DNA of 64,000 nucleotides from JAMXLO01 sp963794185. Its GTDB lineage: Bacteria > Pseudomonadota > Alphaproteobacteria > Acetobacterales > Acetobacteraceae. The notes beneath the pieces are model-generated. The model was given only the letters and a program-made list of their open reading frames with translations. It was not told the origin of the DNA and did not search any database. The stretch's first letter is position 1; every line of letters starts with the position of its first letter. Shown here piece after piece: positions 1 to 9,326 of the stretch. The stretch is taken from positions 1 through 64,000 of the forward strand of contig CAWCDM010000072.1 of the NCBI GenBank assembly GCA_963794185.1, in the 5' to 3' direction. The position numbers and the translations under genes are program-made.

Positions 1-1632
<1,632 letters not shown>

Positions 1633-1740
1633 GAAGTGCCCTGCTTATCTGTCTCTACGCTCGTCCGCCGTTACGCACCGCTGCGGCCACATCGACCGGG
1701 CCGCCCAGGGCGCTGTCCGCCGTGCAACGCGAATGGGGGC

Positions 1741-1758
1741 GGGAATCGCGCGATTCCC
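1741..1758 (-). promoter_or_regulatory. Palindrome in the rplL-rpoB spacer (possible attenuator or processing site)
   Basis: A perfect 8-bp stem, GGGAATCG-CG-CGATTCCC, lies in the middle of the 196-base rplL-rpoB spacer, with GC-rich flanks that could extend it imperfectly. No U-run follows on the minus strand, so a simple intrinsic terminator is unlikely. In E. coli the same spacer carries a partial terminator and an RNase III site that lower rpoB output relative to rplL. An equivalent role here is inferred from position only. Confidence 0.4.
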
Positions 1759-1828
1759 ACCCGCATCCAGACCAGGCGGGCAGCGGCGCGGCGGTGCCGC
1801 ATGCCCGGCGTTCGATCGAATGATTGTA

Positions 1829-2209
1829 CTATCTGACCTCCACCGCGGCGCCCGCATCCTCGAGCATCTTGCGAAGCTTGGCGGCCTCTTCCTTGTTCAC
1901 ACCCTCCTTCACCGGCTTGGGCGCGGCTTCAACGAGGTCCTTGGCCTCCTTCAGGCCGAGGCCGGTGATTGTGCGGACCTCCTTGATCACGTTGATCTTC
2001 TTGTCGCCGATCTTGGCCAGGATGACGCTGAACTCGGTCTGCTCCTCGGCCGGGGCGGCCGCAGCCGCCGCGGCGGGCGCGGCCGCGGCCGCCGCGACAG
2101 GCGCGGCAGCGGAGACGCCCCACTTGTCCTCCAGCAGTTTCGAAAGCTCCGCAGCCTCCAACACCGTAAGGCCGGACAGCTCGTCCACCAGCTTCTGTAA
2201 GTCAGCCAT
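1829..2209 (-). CDS. rplL: 50S ribosomal protein L7/L12
   Basis: This 126-residue protein is the ribosomal stalk subunit that recruits translation factors. The N-terminal dimerisation part (MADLQKLVDELSGLTVLEAA) is followed by an Ala/Pro-rich hinge at about residues 33-55. The conserved C-terminal domain comes next (EFSVILAKIGDKKINVIKEV, GLGLKEAKDLVE, AKLRKMLEDAGA). Length and order match the family. It lies downstream of rplJ, separated by 127 bases with a strong hairpin, which fits the need for several L7/L12 copies per L10. Confidence 0.98.
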   Translation of the reverse strand: MADLQKLVDELSGLTVLEAAELSKLLEDKWGVSAAAPVAAAAAAPAAAAAAAPAEEQTEFSVILAKIGDKKINVIKEVRTITGLGLKEAKDLVEAAPKPVKEGVNKEEAAKLRKMLEDAGAAVEVR

Positions 2210-2299
2210 TTTCGTGTGCCCTTAATCTAGTCGTTGGTTGGTTCCATGCAAGCCGCCATCCGCGGCTACGCCGTTCACTCTTTGTGCATGCGAGGCATG

Positions 2300-2319
2300 T
2301 GATCACGAAGTCGTGATCA
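2300..2319 (-). promoter_or_regulatory. Perfect hairpin in the rplJ-rplL spacer
   Basis: TGATCACGA, two bases, then TCGTGATCA form a perfect 9-bp stem directly after the rplJ stop. There is no following T-run on the minus strand. It may protect or process the transcript 5' of rplL, whose product is needed in several copies per ribosome, but that role is inferred from position. Confidence 0.4.
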
Positions 2320-2336
2320 AACACGGTGCCATGCGC

Positions 2337-2879
2337 TTACGCCGCAGCCTCCTGCGGCGGGCCGCCGTCCTGGTCCTTCCTTGCGAAGGCCCCGAAGACC
2401 CGCGCAAGCTGTCCGGCCGAGGCCTGAAGCACACCGGCAACACGCGTCGCGGGGGTGGCGATCATTCCCACGATGCGGGCGCGCAGCGCATCCAGTCCCG
2501 GCAGCGCGGCGAGCGCCCGAACCCCGGACGCATCCAGCGTCTGGGTGCCGAGCGCACCGCCGACCAGAACGAGCTTCTCGTTGGTCCTGGCGAACTCGAC
2601 GGTCGCCTTGGCCGCCGCCACCGGGTCCTGCGACCACGCCAGCGCGGTCGGTCCGGTGAGCATCGGCTTGATGGCGTCGAATTGGGTCCCTTCCAGGGCA
2701 AGGTGGGCCAGGCGGTTTTTCGCGACCCTGAAGGTCACGCCGGCGCTCCGCATCCGGCGCCGGAGTTCCGTCGCCTCCGCGACCGTGAGCCCCTGGTTGT
2801 GGGTGACCACGATCATCGAGGTGGCGGACAGTGCCTGATGGAGCCCGGCGACGAACTCCCGCTTCTGTGTACGGTCCAC
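2337..2879 (-). CDS. rplJ: 50S ribosomal protein L10
   Basis: L10 anchors the L7/L12 stalk on 23S rRNA. The 180-residue product begins at a GTG (2879) preceded by a GGAGACGGGA ribosome-binding site and reads MDRTQKREFVAGLHQALSA. Family motifs include MIVVTHNQGLTVAEATELRR, FRVAKNRLAHLAL and PTALAWSQDPVAAAK. The frame stays open upstream as far as 3368, but that stretch has no family similarity and overlaps the hairpin-rich leader, so the GTG start is preferred. A roughly 300-base leader separates it from rplA. Confidence 0.95.
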   Translation of the reverse strand: MDRTQKREFVAGLHQALSATSMIVVTHNQGLTVAEATELRRRMRSAGVTFRVAKNRLAHLALEGTQFDAIKPMLTGPTALAWSQDPVAAAKATVEFARTNEKLVLVGGALGTQTLDASGVRALAALPGLDALRARIVGMIATPATRVAGVLQASAGQLARVFGAFARKDQDGGPPQEAAA

Positions 2880-2890
2880 ATCCCGTCTCC

Positions 2891-3138
2891 ACCCCGGATC
2901 ACGTCCGGGGTATGCGTGGCTCGGCGCGTTTGGACCGCGCTGGGCCGGGTTGCCCAAGGACCGCCGCCAGACGAGCCGGAGCGGTCCGGTTCGCCTGTCC
3001 ATAGCCGGAACCACCAATGACCAGACCGAGGGGGTCTGGCTGCTGGCTTCCCCGTCTCCCGCGCGCGGACCCTGCGGTCCCTTAAGTCCCCCGAGGGGGT
3101 CACGTGCGGTCTCGGACAGGTCGGGGACCTGCGTCCCC
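2891..3138 (-). promoter_or_regulatory. rplJ leader with four hairpins (putative L10-type autoregulatory leader)
   Basis: The 304-base gap between rplA and rplJ contains at least four clean stems: ACCCCGGA/TCCGGGGT (2891-2911), CCAGACC/GGTCTGG (3021-3039), GGACC/GGTCC (3067-3080) and GGGGAC/GTCCCC (3123-3138). In other bacteria the untranslated leader before rplJ is where the L10-L12 complex binds its own mRNA to repress translation. Position and structure fit that, but I cannot show homology to a known leader family. An internal promoter may also lie here. Confidence 0.45.
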
Positions 3139-3183
3139 TGCCCGCCGGGTTGCGCGACCCGGCGTATCTCGCAATTCAATCGG

Positions 3184-3879
3184 TCAGCTGGCTGCCAGAC
3201 TCCCCAGATCGACCCTGACGCCCGGCCCCATCGTCGAGCTGAGCGACACCTTCTGAACGTATGTGCCCTTCGCCCCGGTCGGCTTGGCCTTCTGGATCGC
3301 GTCCGCCAGTGCGCGGGCGTTCTCCGCCAGCTTGTCGTCCTCGAAGGACACCTTGCCGATCCCGGCATGGATGATCCCGGCCTTCTCCGCGCGGAACTCC
3401 ACCTGCCCGCCCTTCGCCGCGGTCACCGCACCCCGCACGTCCATCGTGACGGTGCCCAGCCGAGGATTGGGCATCAGCCCGCGCGGGCCGAGGATCTTAC
3501 CCAGCCGGCCGACCACGCCCATCATGTCAGGCGTCGCGATGCAGCGGTCGAAGCCGATCTCGCCGGCCTGCACCTTCTCGGCCAGGTCCTCGGCGCCCAC
3601 CACGTCGGCGCCGGCAGCCTGCGCCTCCTCGGCCTTGGGCCCGCGGGCGAACACGCCGACCCGCACCGTCTTGCCGGTGCCGTTCGGCAGCGAGGTCAGC
3701 CCGCGCACCATCTGATCGGCATGCCGCGGGTCGATGCCGAGGTTCATCGACATCTCGACCGTCTCATCGAACTTCGCCTTGGCGTTCTGCTTCACCAGCT
3801 TGATCGCCTCGGGCAGCGCATAGGCCTTGGCACGGTCGACCGCCGCATAGGCCGCCTTGAGCCGCTTGTCCTTTGCCAT
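3184..3879 (-). CDS. rplA: 50S ribosomal protein L1
   Basis: This 231-residue protein is L1, which binds 23S rRNA at the mobile L1 stalk and often represses its own operon. It starts MAKDKRLKAAYAAVDRAKAY. The family core includes FDETVEMSMNLGIDPRHADQ, RTVRVGVFA-like KTVRVGVFARGPKAEEAQAA, GRLGKILGPRGLMPNP, GTVTMDVRGAV and the closing YVQKVSLSSTMGPGVRVD. Length is normal. It follows rplK with a 3-base gap, so the two are surely co-transcribed and probably translationally coupled. Confidence 0.98.
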   Translation of the reverse strand: MAKDKRLKAAYAAVDRAKAYALPEAIKLVKQNAKAKFDETVEMSMNLGIDPRHADQMVRGLTSLPNGTGKTVRVGVFARGPKAEEAQAAGADVVGAEDLAEKVQAGEIGFDRCIATPDMMGVVGRLGKILGPRGLMPNPRLGTVTMDVRGAVTAAKGGQVEFRAEKAGIIHAGIGKVSFEDDKLAENARALADAIQKAKPTGAKGTYVQKVSLSSTMGPGVRVDLGSLAAS

Positions 3880-3882
3880 TCC

Positions 3883-4317
3883 TCAGCCCTCCACCACGGT
3901 CAGGCCCATCGATCGGGCGGAGCCAGCCAGCATCCGGACGGCGCCGTCGATATCGTTGGCGTTCATGTCCTTCATCTTGATCTCCGCGATCTCGCGGAGC
4001 TGCGCGGTCGTGATCCGCCCCACCGGAGCGCCCTTCCCGACGGTCTGCGAGCCCTTGTCGATCTTCGCCGCCTTCATCAGGAAATATGTGTTGGGCGGGG
4101 TCTTGGTGATGAACGAGAACGAGCGGTCGGCGAATGCGGTGATCACCACCGGAACCGGCATGCCCGGCTCCATGTTCTGCGTGACCGCGTTGAATTCCTT
4201 GCAGAATGCCATGATGTTCAGCCCGCGCTGGCCGAGCGCTGGGCCCACCGGCGGCGATGGGTTCGCCTTGCCGGCCGGAATCTGCAGCTTGATGTAGCCG
4301 ACGATCTTCTTGGCCAA
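3883..4317 (-). CDS. rplK: 50S ribosomal protein L11
   Basis: L11 forms the GTPase-associated centre with 23S rRNA. The start chosen is TTG at 4317, preceded by an AGGGA-type site, giving MAKKIVGYIKLQIPAGKANP and 144 residues, the family's usual length. Conserved parts are PPVGPALGQRGLNIMAFCKE, FITKTPPNTYFL and IAEIKMKDMNANDIDGA. No ATG or GTG fits the family N-terminus better. It heads the rplK-rplA-rplJ-rplL-rpoB series. The usual upstream partner nusG is absent here and lies at 41.3-41.9 kb on the other strand. Confidence 0.96.
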   Translation of the reverse strand: MAKKIVGYIKLQIPAGKANPSPPVGPALGQRGLNIMAFCKEFNAVTQNMEPGMPVPVVITAFADRSFSFITKTPPNTYFLMKAAKIDKGSQTVGKGAPVGRITTAQLREIAEIKMKDMNANDIDGAVRMLAGSARSMGLTVVEG

Positions 4318-4515
4318 ATCCCTGGTCCTTTCCCACGTCCGAGGGTCCCGGGGACCGCGGTGCAAACGGCGGCGCCACCGCACAACCGGCGATGGAAGAG
4401 CCTCCCGCGTTCCGATGGAGGGGCGCCGTTTATCGGATGACGGACACCAAGTCCAGGGGTATTTCGACGAGAGGTGGTCGGCGCCGCAGTCGCCCGGCCA
4501 GAAGCAGCAGGTGGA

Positions 4516-4719
4516 TCAGTCGCGCCTGCTCGCCTCGAACTCCTCGAGCAGGTCGGCGTGATCGAGCTGCCGCAGCGCGGCCTCGGTCCGGCGCTCGATG
4601 GACCGCAGCCAGGCGCCGACCAGCACGCGGCAAACGCGGTTCACGACGCCCTCAGGGCTCGCGCGTCGGCGCCCATCGCAATCGATCTCCGGGACGGGAT
4701 CTGCAAAGGCGGCATGCAT
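4516..4719 (-). CDS. Small hypothetical protein (67 aa)
   Basis: I do not recognise this protein. It begins MHAAFADPVPEIDCDGRRRA and ends with an amphipathic, charge-rich helix (LRQLDHADLLEEFEASRRD). Support comes from an AGGGGAG site 6 bases before the ATG at 4719 and from the absence of other genes in the 528 bases between rplK and eutB. It lies upstream of rplK on the same strand, so its promoter could also serve the ribosomal genes. The region may be an inversion breakpoint. A chance ORF remains possible. Confidence 0.42.
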   Translation of the reverse strand: MHAAFADPVPEIDCDGRRRASPEGVVNRVCRVLVGAWLRSIERRTEAALRQLDHADLLEEFEASRRD

Positions 4720-4845
4720 CGGAAACTCCCCTTGCTAGCCAGTCCTACAATGGGTCCGACTCCCGGCCCGCGCAGTGAAGCATTTCACACCTCGCTTCCC
4801 CTGCGCCCCCTTCGCTGTATCCTCCAGCCTGCGAAGGAGGACACC

Positions 4846-6228
4846 CTGCCCTACGCGCACGCACTCCACGGCACCCGCTACGTGTTCGACGACCTGCGCA
4901 CCCTGCTGGCGCGGGCGACCCCGCTGCGGTCCGGCGACTCGCTGGCGGGGCTTGCGGCGGCAAGTGCCGCGGAGCGGGTGGCGGCGCAGATGGCGCTGGC
5001 CGACGTGCCGCTGGCAAAGGTCCTCGCCGAGCCGGTCATCCCCTACGAGGCGGACGAGGTCACAAGGCTGATCGTCGACAGCCACGACCAGGCTGCCTTC
5101 GCGCCGGTCGCATCGCTGACGGTCGGCGAATTCCGCGAATTCCTGCTGGCCGCCGAACCCGAAACGCTGGCCGTCCTCCGCCCCGGGCTCACCCCAGAGG
5201 TAGCGGCTTCCGTCAGCAAGCTGATGCGCCTGCAGGACCTTGTCGCCGTGGCGGCGAAATGCCGCGTGGTCACGCGCTTCCGCAACACGATCGGACTGCC
5301 GGGCCGGCTGTCGGTGCGGCTGCAGCCCAACCATCCGACCGACGATCCGCAGGGCGTCGCCGCCTCCACGCTCGACGGATTGCTGCTCGGGGCGGGCGAC
5401 GCGGTGATCGGCGTCAATCCGGCGACGGACAGTGTGGACGCCGCTGTCGCCCTGCTCACCATGCTCGACACCGTGCGCGATCGCTATGCCATCCCGACCC
5501 AGACCTGCGTGCTGGCCCATGTCACCACCAGCCTGCGGGCGATCGAGCGCGGCGCGCCGGTGGACCTCGTGTTCCAGTCGATCGGAGGCACCGAGGCGGC
5601 TAACCGCGGCTTCGGCGTCTCGCTCGCGCTGCTGCGCGAGGCACGCGACGCCGCCCTGTCGCTGCACCGAGGCACCATCGGCGACAACGTGATGTACTTC
5701 GAGACCGGCCAGGGCAGTGCGCTGTCAGCCGATGCGCACCATGGCGTCGACCAGCAGACCATCGAGGCGCGTGCTTATGCGGTGGCGCGTGCATTCGCGC
5801 CGCTGCTGGTCAACAGCGTCGTCGGCTTCATCGGTCCCGAGTATCTCTACGACGGCAAGCAGATCACGCGCGCCGGCCTGGAGGACCATTTCTGCGGCAA
5901 GCTGCTCGGTCTGCCGATGGGTGTCGATGTCTGCTACACCAACCACGCCGAGGCTGATCAGGACGACATGGACGCTCTGCTAACGCTGCTGGGCGTCGCC
6001 GGCGTCAATTACATTATGGGCGTGCCGGGCGCCGACGATGTGATGCTGTCGTATCAGAGTACTTCGTTCCATGACGCTCTGTACGTTCGCGGTGTACTCG
6101 GTCTGGCGCCCGCGCCGGAATTTGAGACTTGGCTCATGCGGATGGGAATCCCGGGTGGCATAGTGACGGAGCGCATACCGCCCGCGCTGGCACCGGGGCT
6201 GATCGGGATACCAGGCGCAGGCGGGTAG
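4846..6228 (+). CDS. eutB: Ethanolamine ammonia-lyase large subunit
   Basis: EutB is the catalytic large subunit of the coenzyme-B12-dependent lyase that turns ethanolamine into acetaldehyde and ammonia. Family segments include GTRYVFDDLRTLLARATP, RFRNTIGLPGRLSVRLQPNH, IGGTEAANRGFGVSL, TGQGSALSADAHHGVDQQT and LPMGVDVCYTNHAEADQDD. The conserved N-terminus begins at a CTG (4846) 5 bases after GGAGG. The first conventional in-frame start, GTG 4882, would remove conserved residues and has no site, so CTG initiation giving 460 aa is proposed. eutC follows after a palindromic repeat. No eutA, permease or microcompartment genes are near. Confidence 0.95.
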   Translation: MPYAHALHGTRYVFDDLRTLLARATPLRSGDSLAGLAAASAAERVAAQMALADVPLAKVLAEPVIPYEADEVTRLIVDSHDQAAFAPVASLTVGEFREFLLAAEPETLAVLRPGLTPEVAASVSKLMRLQDLVAVAAKCRVVTRFRNTIGLPGRLSVRLQPNHPTDDPQGVAASTLDGLLLGAGDAVIGVNPATDSVDAAVALLTMLDTVRDRYAIPTQTCVLAHVTTSLRAIERGAPVDLVFQSIGGTEAANRGFGVSLALLREARDAALSLHRGTIGDNVMYFETGQGSALSADAHHGVDQQTIEARAYAVARAFAPLLVNSVVGFIGPEYLYDGKQITRAGLEDHFCGKLLGLPMGVDVCYTNHAEADQDDMDALLTLLGVAGVNYIMGVPGADDVMLSYQSTSFHDALYVRGVLGLAPAPEFETWLMRMGIPGGIVTERIPPALAPGLIGIPGAGG

Positions 6229-6268
6229 AAATATGCACATTGTGATTGGAAGCGCCGAACTGCTGGCT

Positions 6269-6408
6269 TCACCTCTCGCGCTTGCCGGAGAGGAACAGTC
6301 GCGGCGGCGACGCCGAAGAGGGTGTGTCCCAGTGGCACTTGGCTGCTGATGGACCCTCTCCCGTCGCGTTGCGCGCGACGCCCTCTCCCGCATGCGGGAG
6401 AGGTGTGC
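6269..6408. repeat. Family A paired palindromic repeat, copy 1
   Basis: About 140 bases of nested inverted repeats with CACCTCTC at one end and GAGAGGTG at the other. Inner arms GAGGGTG and ACCCTCTC flank a variable centre. The same layout occurs at 20662-20795 and 55612-55749. It lies between eutB and eutC, so their transcript would carry it as a long structured spacer. Confidence 0.75.
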
Positions 6409-6437
6409 ACCTTTTCAGTCAAACTGAACTTGCGCCG

Positions 6438-7217
6438 GTGAATCAGGTCGTGCCGAGCGGCGTTTCCCTACCGGCGCTTTGGGCGGATCTCCGCCGCTTC
6501 ACGCCGGCGCGGGTGGCGCTTGGCCGTGCGGGAAACGGACTGCCGACCACGGCCCATCTCGATTTCCAGGCAGCCCACGCCGCGGCGCGGGATGCGGTGC
6601 ACGCCGCGCTCGATGTCGAGGCATTACAGGCGGAACTCACCACGGTGGGGCTGGCGAGCATCGCCGTGCACAGCGCGGCACCCGATCGCCGCACCTATCT
6701 GCTGCGCCCAGATCTCGGCCGCCGGTTGCGCGACGCGGATCGTGGTGTGCTGCCTGCCATGCCGGGCGCCATATTGTTCGTGATCTGCGATGGACTTTCC
6801 GCCATTGCGGTGCAGCACCACACGCCCGCGCTGCTCGGCCACGCCATCCCGGCGTTGCGGCGCGCAGGCCAAGCCATCGCGCCGGTCGTCGTCGCCGAGC
6901 AAGGGCGCGTCGCGCTCGGCGACGATATCGGCGAGGCGATGGGCGCCGATGCGGTCGCGGTGCTGATCGGCGAGCGCCCCGGCCTTACCGCCGCCGACAG
7001 CCTCGGCGTCTACCTGACATGGCAACCACGCCGCGGCCGCACCGACGCCGAACGCAACTGCATCTCGAACATCCGTCCCGACGGGCTTGCACCGCAGGCG
7101 GCCGCGGACAAGCTGCTGTGGCTGATCGGCGCGATGCGGCGCCTGCGTCTGACCGGCGTCGAACTGAAGGACGAGCAGCAGGCTGCCCCGCCGGCTCTGT
7201 CGTCCCCGGGCAGTTGA
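6438..7217 (+). CDS. eutC: Ethanolamine ammonia-lyase small subunit
   Basis: EutC pairs with EutB to form the B12-dependent ethanolamine lyase. Family marks are LRRFTPARVALGRAGNGLPT near the N-terminus, ILFVICDGLSAIAVQHHTP, PVVVAEQGRVALGDDIGEAM and NCISNIRPDGL. With the GTG at 6438 the product has 259 residues. GTG 6450 is another option and neither has a strong ribosome-binding site. The frame is open further upstream, but only through the palindromic repeat that ends at 6408, so a longer start is unlikely. It is separated from eutB by about 210 bases, unusually far for this pair. Confidence 0.93.
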   Translation: MNQVVPSGVSLPALWADLRRFTPARVALGRAGNGLPTTAHLDFQAAHAAARDAVHAALDVEALQAELTTVGLASIAVHSAAPDRRTYLLRPDLGRRLRDADRGVLPAMPGAILFVICDGLSAIAVQHHTPALLGHAIPALRRAGQAIAPVVVAEQGRVALGDDIGEAMGADAVAVLIGERPGLTAADSLGVYLTWQPRRGRTDAERNCISNIRPDGLAPQAAADKLLWLIGAMRRLRLTGVELKDEQQAAPPALSSPGS

Positions 7218-7277
7218 CGGATTGCCAGCCGGTATCAGATGGTTCGACAAAACAAGGATCGTCCTGGGAGGACTATC

Positions 7278-7727
7278 ATGCCGGCTGCTCCGATGCGTGC
7301 GTTTCTCGGCTTTATCGCAGCGGCGATCGCGGTGCTGACATTCCACCAGGGGATGGTGGCGGTGCTGCATGAGTTCGGTTGGGCTACGTTTACGCCCTAT
7401 CGGACGACGCCGGTGCCGCCGTTCGGCGTTCCGGTCATCGTCAGTCTCTGCTTCTGGGGCGGCTTGTACGGTGCCGTGTTCGGCGTCATCATGCCGCGCT
7501 TCACTTGGCCGGCATGGCTGTGCGGCATGATCCTTGGCCTGATCGCGGCGACTGTCGGCTTGTTCATCGCCGCCCCCCTGAAAGGGCTGCCGATCGCCGG
7601 AGGCTGGGTGCCGGGGAACATCCTTCGCTCGATCGTGATCAACGGCTTCTGGGGCATCGGCGTCGGCGTGATCCTGCCACTGCTGATGCCGCGCTCACTG
7701 GTGCGGGTGCATCCGTTGACACGCTAG
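7278..7727 (+). CDS. Hypothetical multi-pass membrane protein (149 aa)
   Basis: I cannot assign a function. Four hydrophobic stretches are visible: FLGFIAAAIAVLTFHQGMVA, PVIVSLCFWGGLYGAVFGVI, WLCGMILGLIAATVGLFIA and ILRSIVINGFWGIGVGVILP. Short loops contain GLPIAGGWVPG. The ATG at 7278 follows GGGAGGA by 6 bases, and upstream in-frame starts lack a site. The gene begins 60 bases after eutC on the same strand, so it could be a distal member of that operon. It ends just before a long palindrome. Confidence 0.75.
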   Translation: MPAAPMRAFLGFIAAAIAVLTFHQGMVAVLHEFGWATFTPYRTTPVPPFGVPVIVSLCFWGGLYGAVFGVIMPRFTWPAWLCGMILGLIAATVGLFIAAPLKGLPIAGGWVPGNILRSIVINGFWGIGVGVILPLLMPRSLVRVHPLTR

Positions 7728-7730
7728 CTC

Positions 7731-7803
7731 GATGGGTATCGCTGCCTCCATCCATCCTACGAACCACGAACTCGCGGAATAGGATGGGTGGAGCGATACC
7801 CGC
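7731..7803. terminator. Long palindrome between convergent genes (bidirectional terminator or REP-like repeat)
   Basis: GGGTATCGCT near 7734 and AGCGATACCC near 7792-7801 are inverted copies, and between them CCATCCTA pairs with TAGGATGG. The unit sits in the 99 bases between a rightward and a leftward gene, where a shared terminator is expected, although no T-run follows. A half copy of the arm (GCGATACCCATC) occurs at about 41884-41895 in another convergent gap, so this is probably a dispersed palindrome. Confidence 0.5.
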
Positions 7804-7826
7804 CGACATCGACCGACGAACTGTCG

Positions 7827-9029
7827 TCAGCGCTCCCACCGCCCGATCGGCTTCGGCGGGTGCGCCTTGATGACTGCCTCGTTCACCTCCGCACCCCATC
7901 CGGCGCCGGTGGGCAACAGCAACTCCCCTGCCTCGATCAAGGGTACATGCGTGACGAGGTCGTCTTTCCAGGGCACATCCTCGATGTCGATCTCCATCAC
8001 CCGGAAATTCGGAATCGCTGCGCACATATGCGCACTCATCAGCGAGCCCAGATGGCCGTTGAAATTGTGCGGTGCGACGTTGACCTCGTAGGCGTCGGCC
8101 ATCGCGGCGATCTTCATCGATTCCAGGATGCCGTTCCATGCCACGTCGATGATCGCCACATCGACCGACTGCTGCTCGAAGAATGGCCGGAACTGGCGCC
8201 TGCCGTGCAGCGACTCCAGCGATGCAATGCGCGTGCGCGCCGACCGGCGGATCGTCGCCAGCGCGCCCGGATCGTAGCTGTCGATCTCCAGCCAGACGAG
8301 ATCGAACGGCTCCAGCGCCTGGGCCAGCCGGATATAGCCTTCGGTCTTGAAGTTGAAATTCAAATCGAGATGCAATCCGACGCGCGGCCCGGCGCCCTTT
8401 CGGAACGCGGACATCTGCGCCACCAGTCCATCCACGATGTCCCGATCGATGTTCAGCGCCGGCCAGCCGGGGCCATTGAAGCCAGGCATGTGGACGTAAG
8501 GCTCTGGCCCATCGAAGCGGAAAATGTTGGTCTTGAGCCCCTTGAAGCCGCGGCGTGCCACCTCGGCGCCGGCGCGCTCCACATCCTCGAGCGAGCGGAT
8601 CGGATCGAAGCCGGTCCACTCCTCGATCCGCGCGGCGTGGCTGATCCGCCAGGTGCCGCAATGCGACCAGTAGAGCTGCAGGCGGTCGCGCACCGGGCCA
8701 CCCAGCATCTCGTAGACCGGCACGCCAAGCGCCTTCGCCTTGAGATCGACCAGCGCGTTCTCGATCGCGGCGATCGCCTGTTGCGCGATGCCGCCCACCG
8801 ACTGGCGCGTGACACCGTGCAGATAGGCGGTGATCTTTTCCACCGGCCGCGGATCCCAGCCGATCAGCCGCGCGCCGAGTTTGCCGATGACCCCGGTGAG
8901 CCCCTCCGAGCCGTACGACTCCATGTACTCCGACCAGCCCACCAGACCCTCGTCGGTGCTGATCTTCAGGAACGAGAAGTCGCGCCATCCCGCGTTGCAG
9001 TGCAGGTCCTCGATCTTCGTGATGCGCAT
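7827..9029 (-). CDS. Mandelate racemase/muconate-lactonising enzyme family protein (enolase superfamily)
   Basis: The enzyme probably abstracts the alpha proton of a carboxylate substrate, most likely dehydrating or racemising a sugar acid, but the substrate is unknown. The ATG at 9029 has GGGAGG upstream and gives 400 aa. The capping domain (MRITKIEDLHCNAGWRDF) precedes the barrel. KTNIF, HLDLNFNF, WLEIDS and the later PHNFNGHLGS fit the superfamily's lysine, metal-acid and histidine positions. The leftward gene stands 42 bases from the 84-aa ORF after prpF, so it could be read from the same unit. Confidence 0.88.
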   Translation of the reverse strand: MRITKIEDLHCNAGWRDFSFLKISTDEGLVGWSEYMESYGSEGLTGVIGKLGARLIGWDPRPVEKITAYLHGVTRQSVGGIAQQAIAAIENALVDLKAKALGVPVYEMLGGPVRDRLQLYWSHCGTWRISHAARIEEWTGFDPIRSLEDVERAGAEVARRGFKGLKTNIFRFDGPEPYVHMPGFNGPGWPALNIDRDIVDGLVAQMSAFRKGAGPRVGLHLDLNFNFKTEGYIRLAQALEPFDLVWLEIDSYDPGALATIRRSARTRIASLESLHGRRQFRPFFEQQSVDVAIIDVAWNGILESMKIAAMADAYEVNVAPHNFNGHLGSLMSAHMCAAIPNFRVMEIDIEDVPWKDDLVTHVPLIEAGELLLPTGAGWGAEVNEAVIKAHPPKPIGRWER

Positions 9030-9071
9030 GCTTCGCCTCCCTTGCATGGTTCGGCGAATGCTAGGCTGCCG

Positions 9072-9326
9072 TCACCGGAGCCGGAAGCCATCGCGCGGCG
9101 TAGGCGGGATCGCCGACGTCAGTAGTGCCTGGCCGCGCGGCGTGAGGACAACGCGGCAGTCGCTCAATCCGCCCACGCCCGCCTCCAGCCGCACAAGTTC
9201 GTCGCCAAGCGCGTCCTCCCAGATCGACAGGCGTGGGCACGTGCTGCGCCACGCCTCCATCGCATCGGCGTAGGTCCGTGGCCGGTCGGCCACCCAGGTC
9301 AGGAACTGCTCGGCAAGCGTGCTCAT
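9072..9326 (-). CDS. Small protein translationally coupled to PrpF (84 aa)
   Basis: No function is known to me. The protein reads MSTLAEQFLTWVADRPRTYA and contains TCPRLSIWEDALGDELVRLE and VVLTPRGQALL, which resemble a small winged-helix or regulatory fold, though that is only an impression. Its ATG overlaps the prpF stop as ATGA, so translation is probably coupled. The clean frame and the tight junction support a real gene. Confidence 0.65.
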   Translation of the reverse strand: MSTLAEQFLTWVADRPRTYADAMEAWRSTCPRLSIWEDALGDELVRLEAGVGGLSDCRVVLTPRGQALLTSAIPPTPRDGFRLR

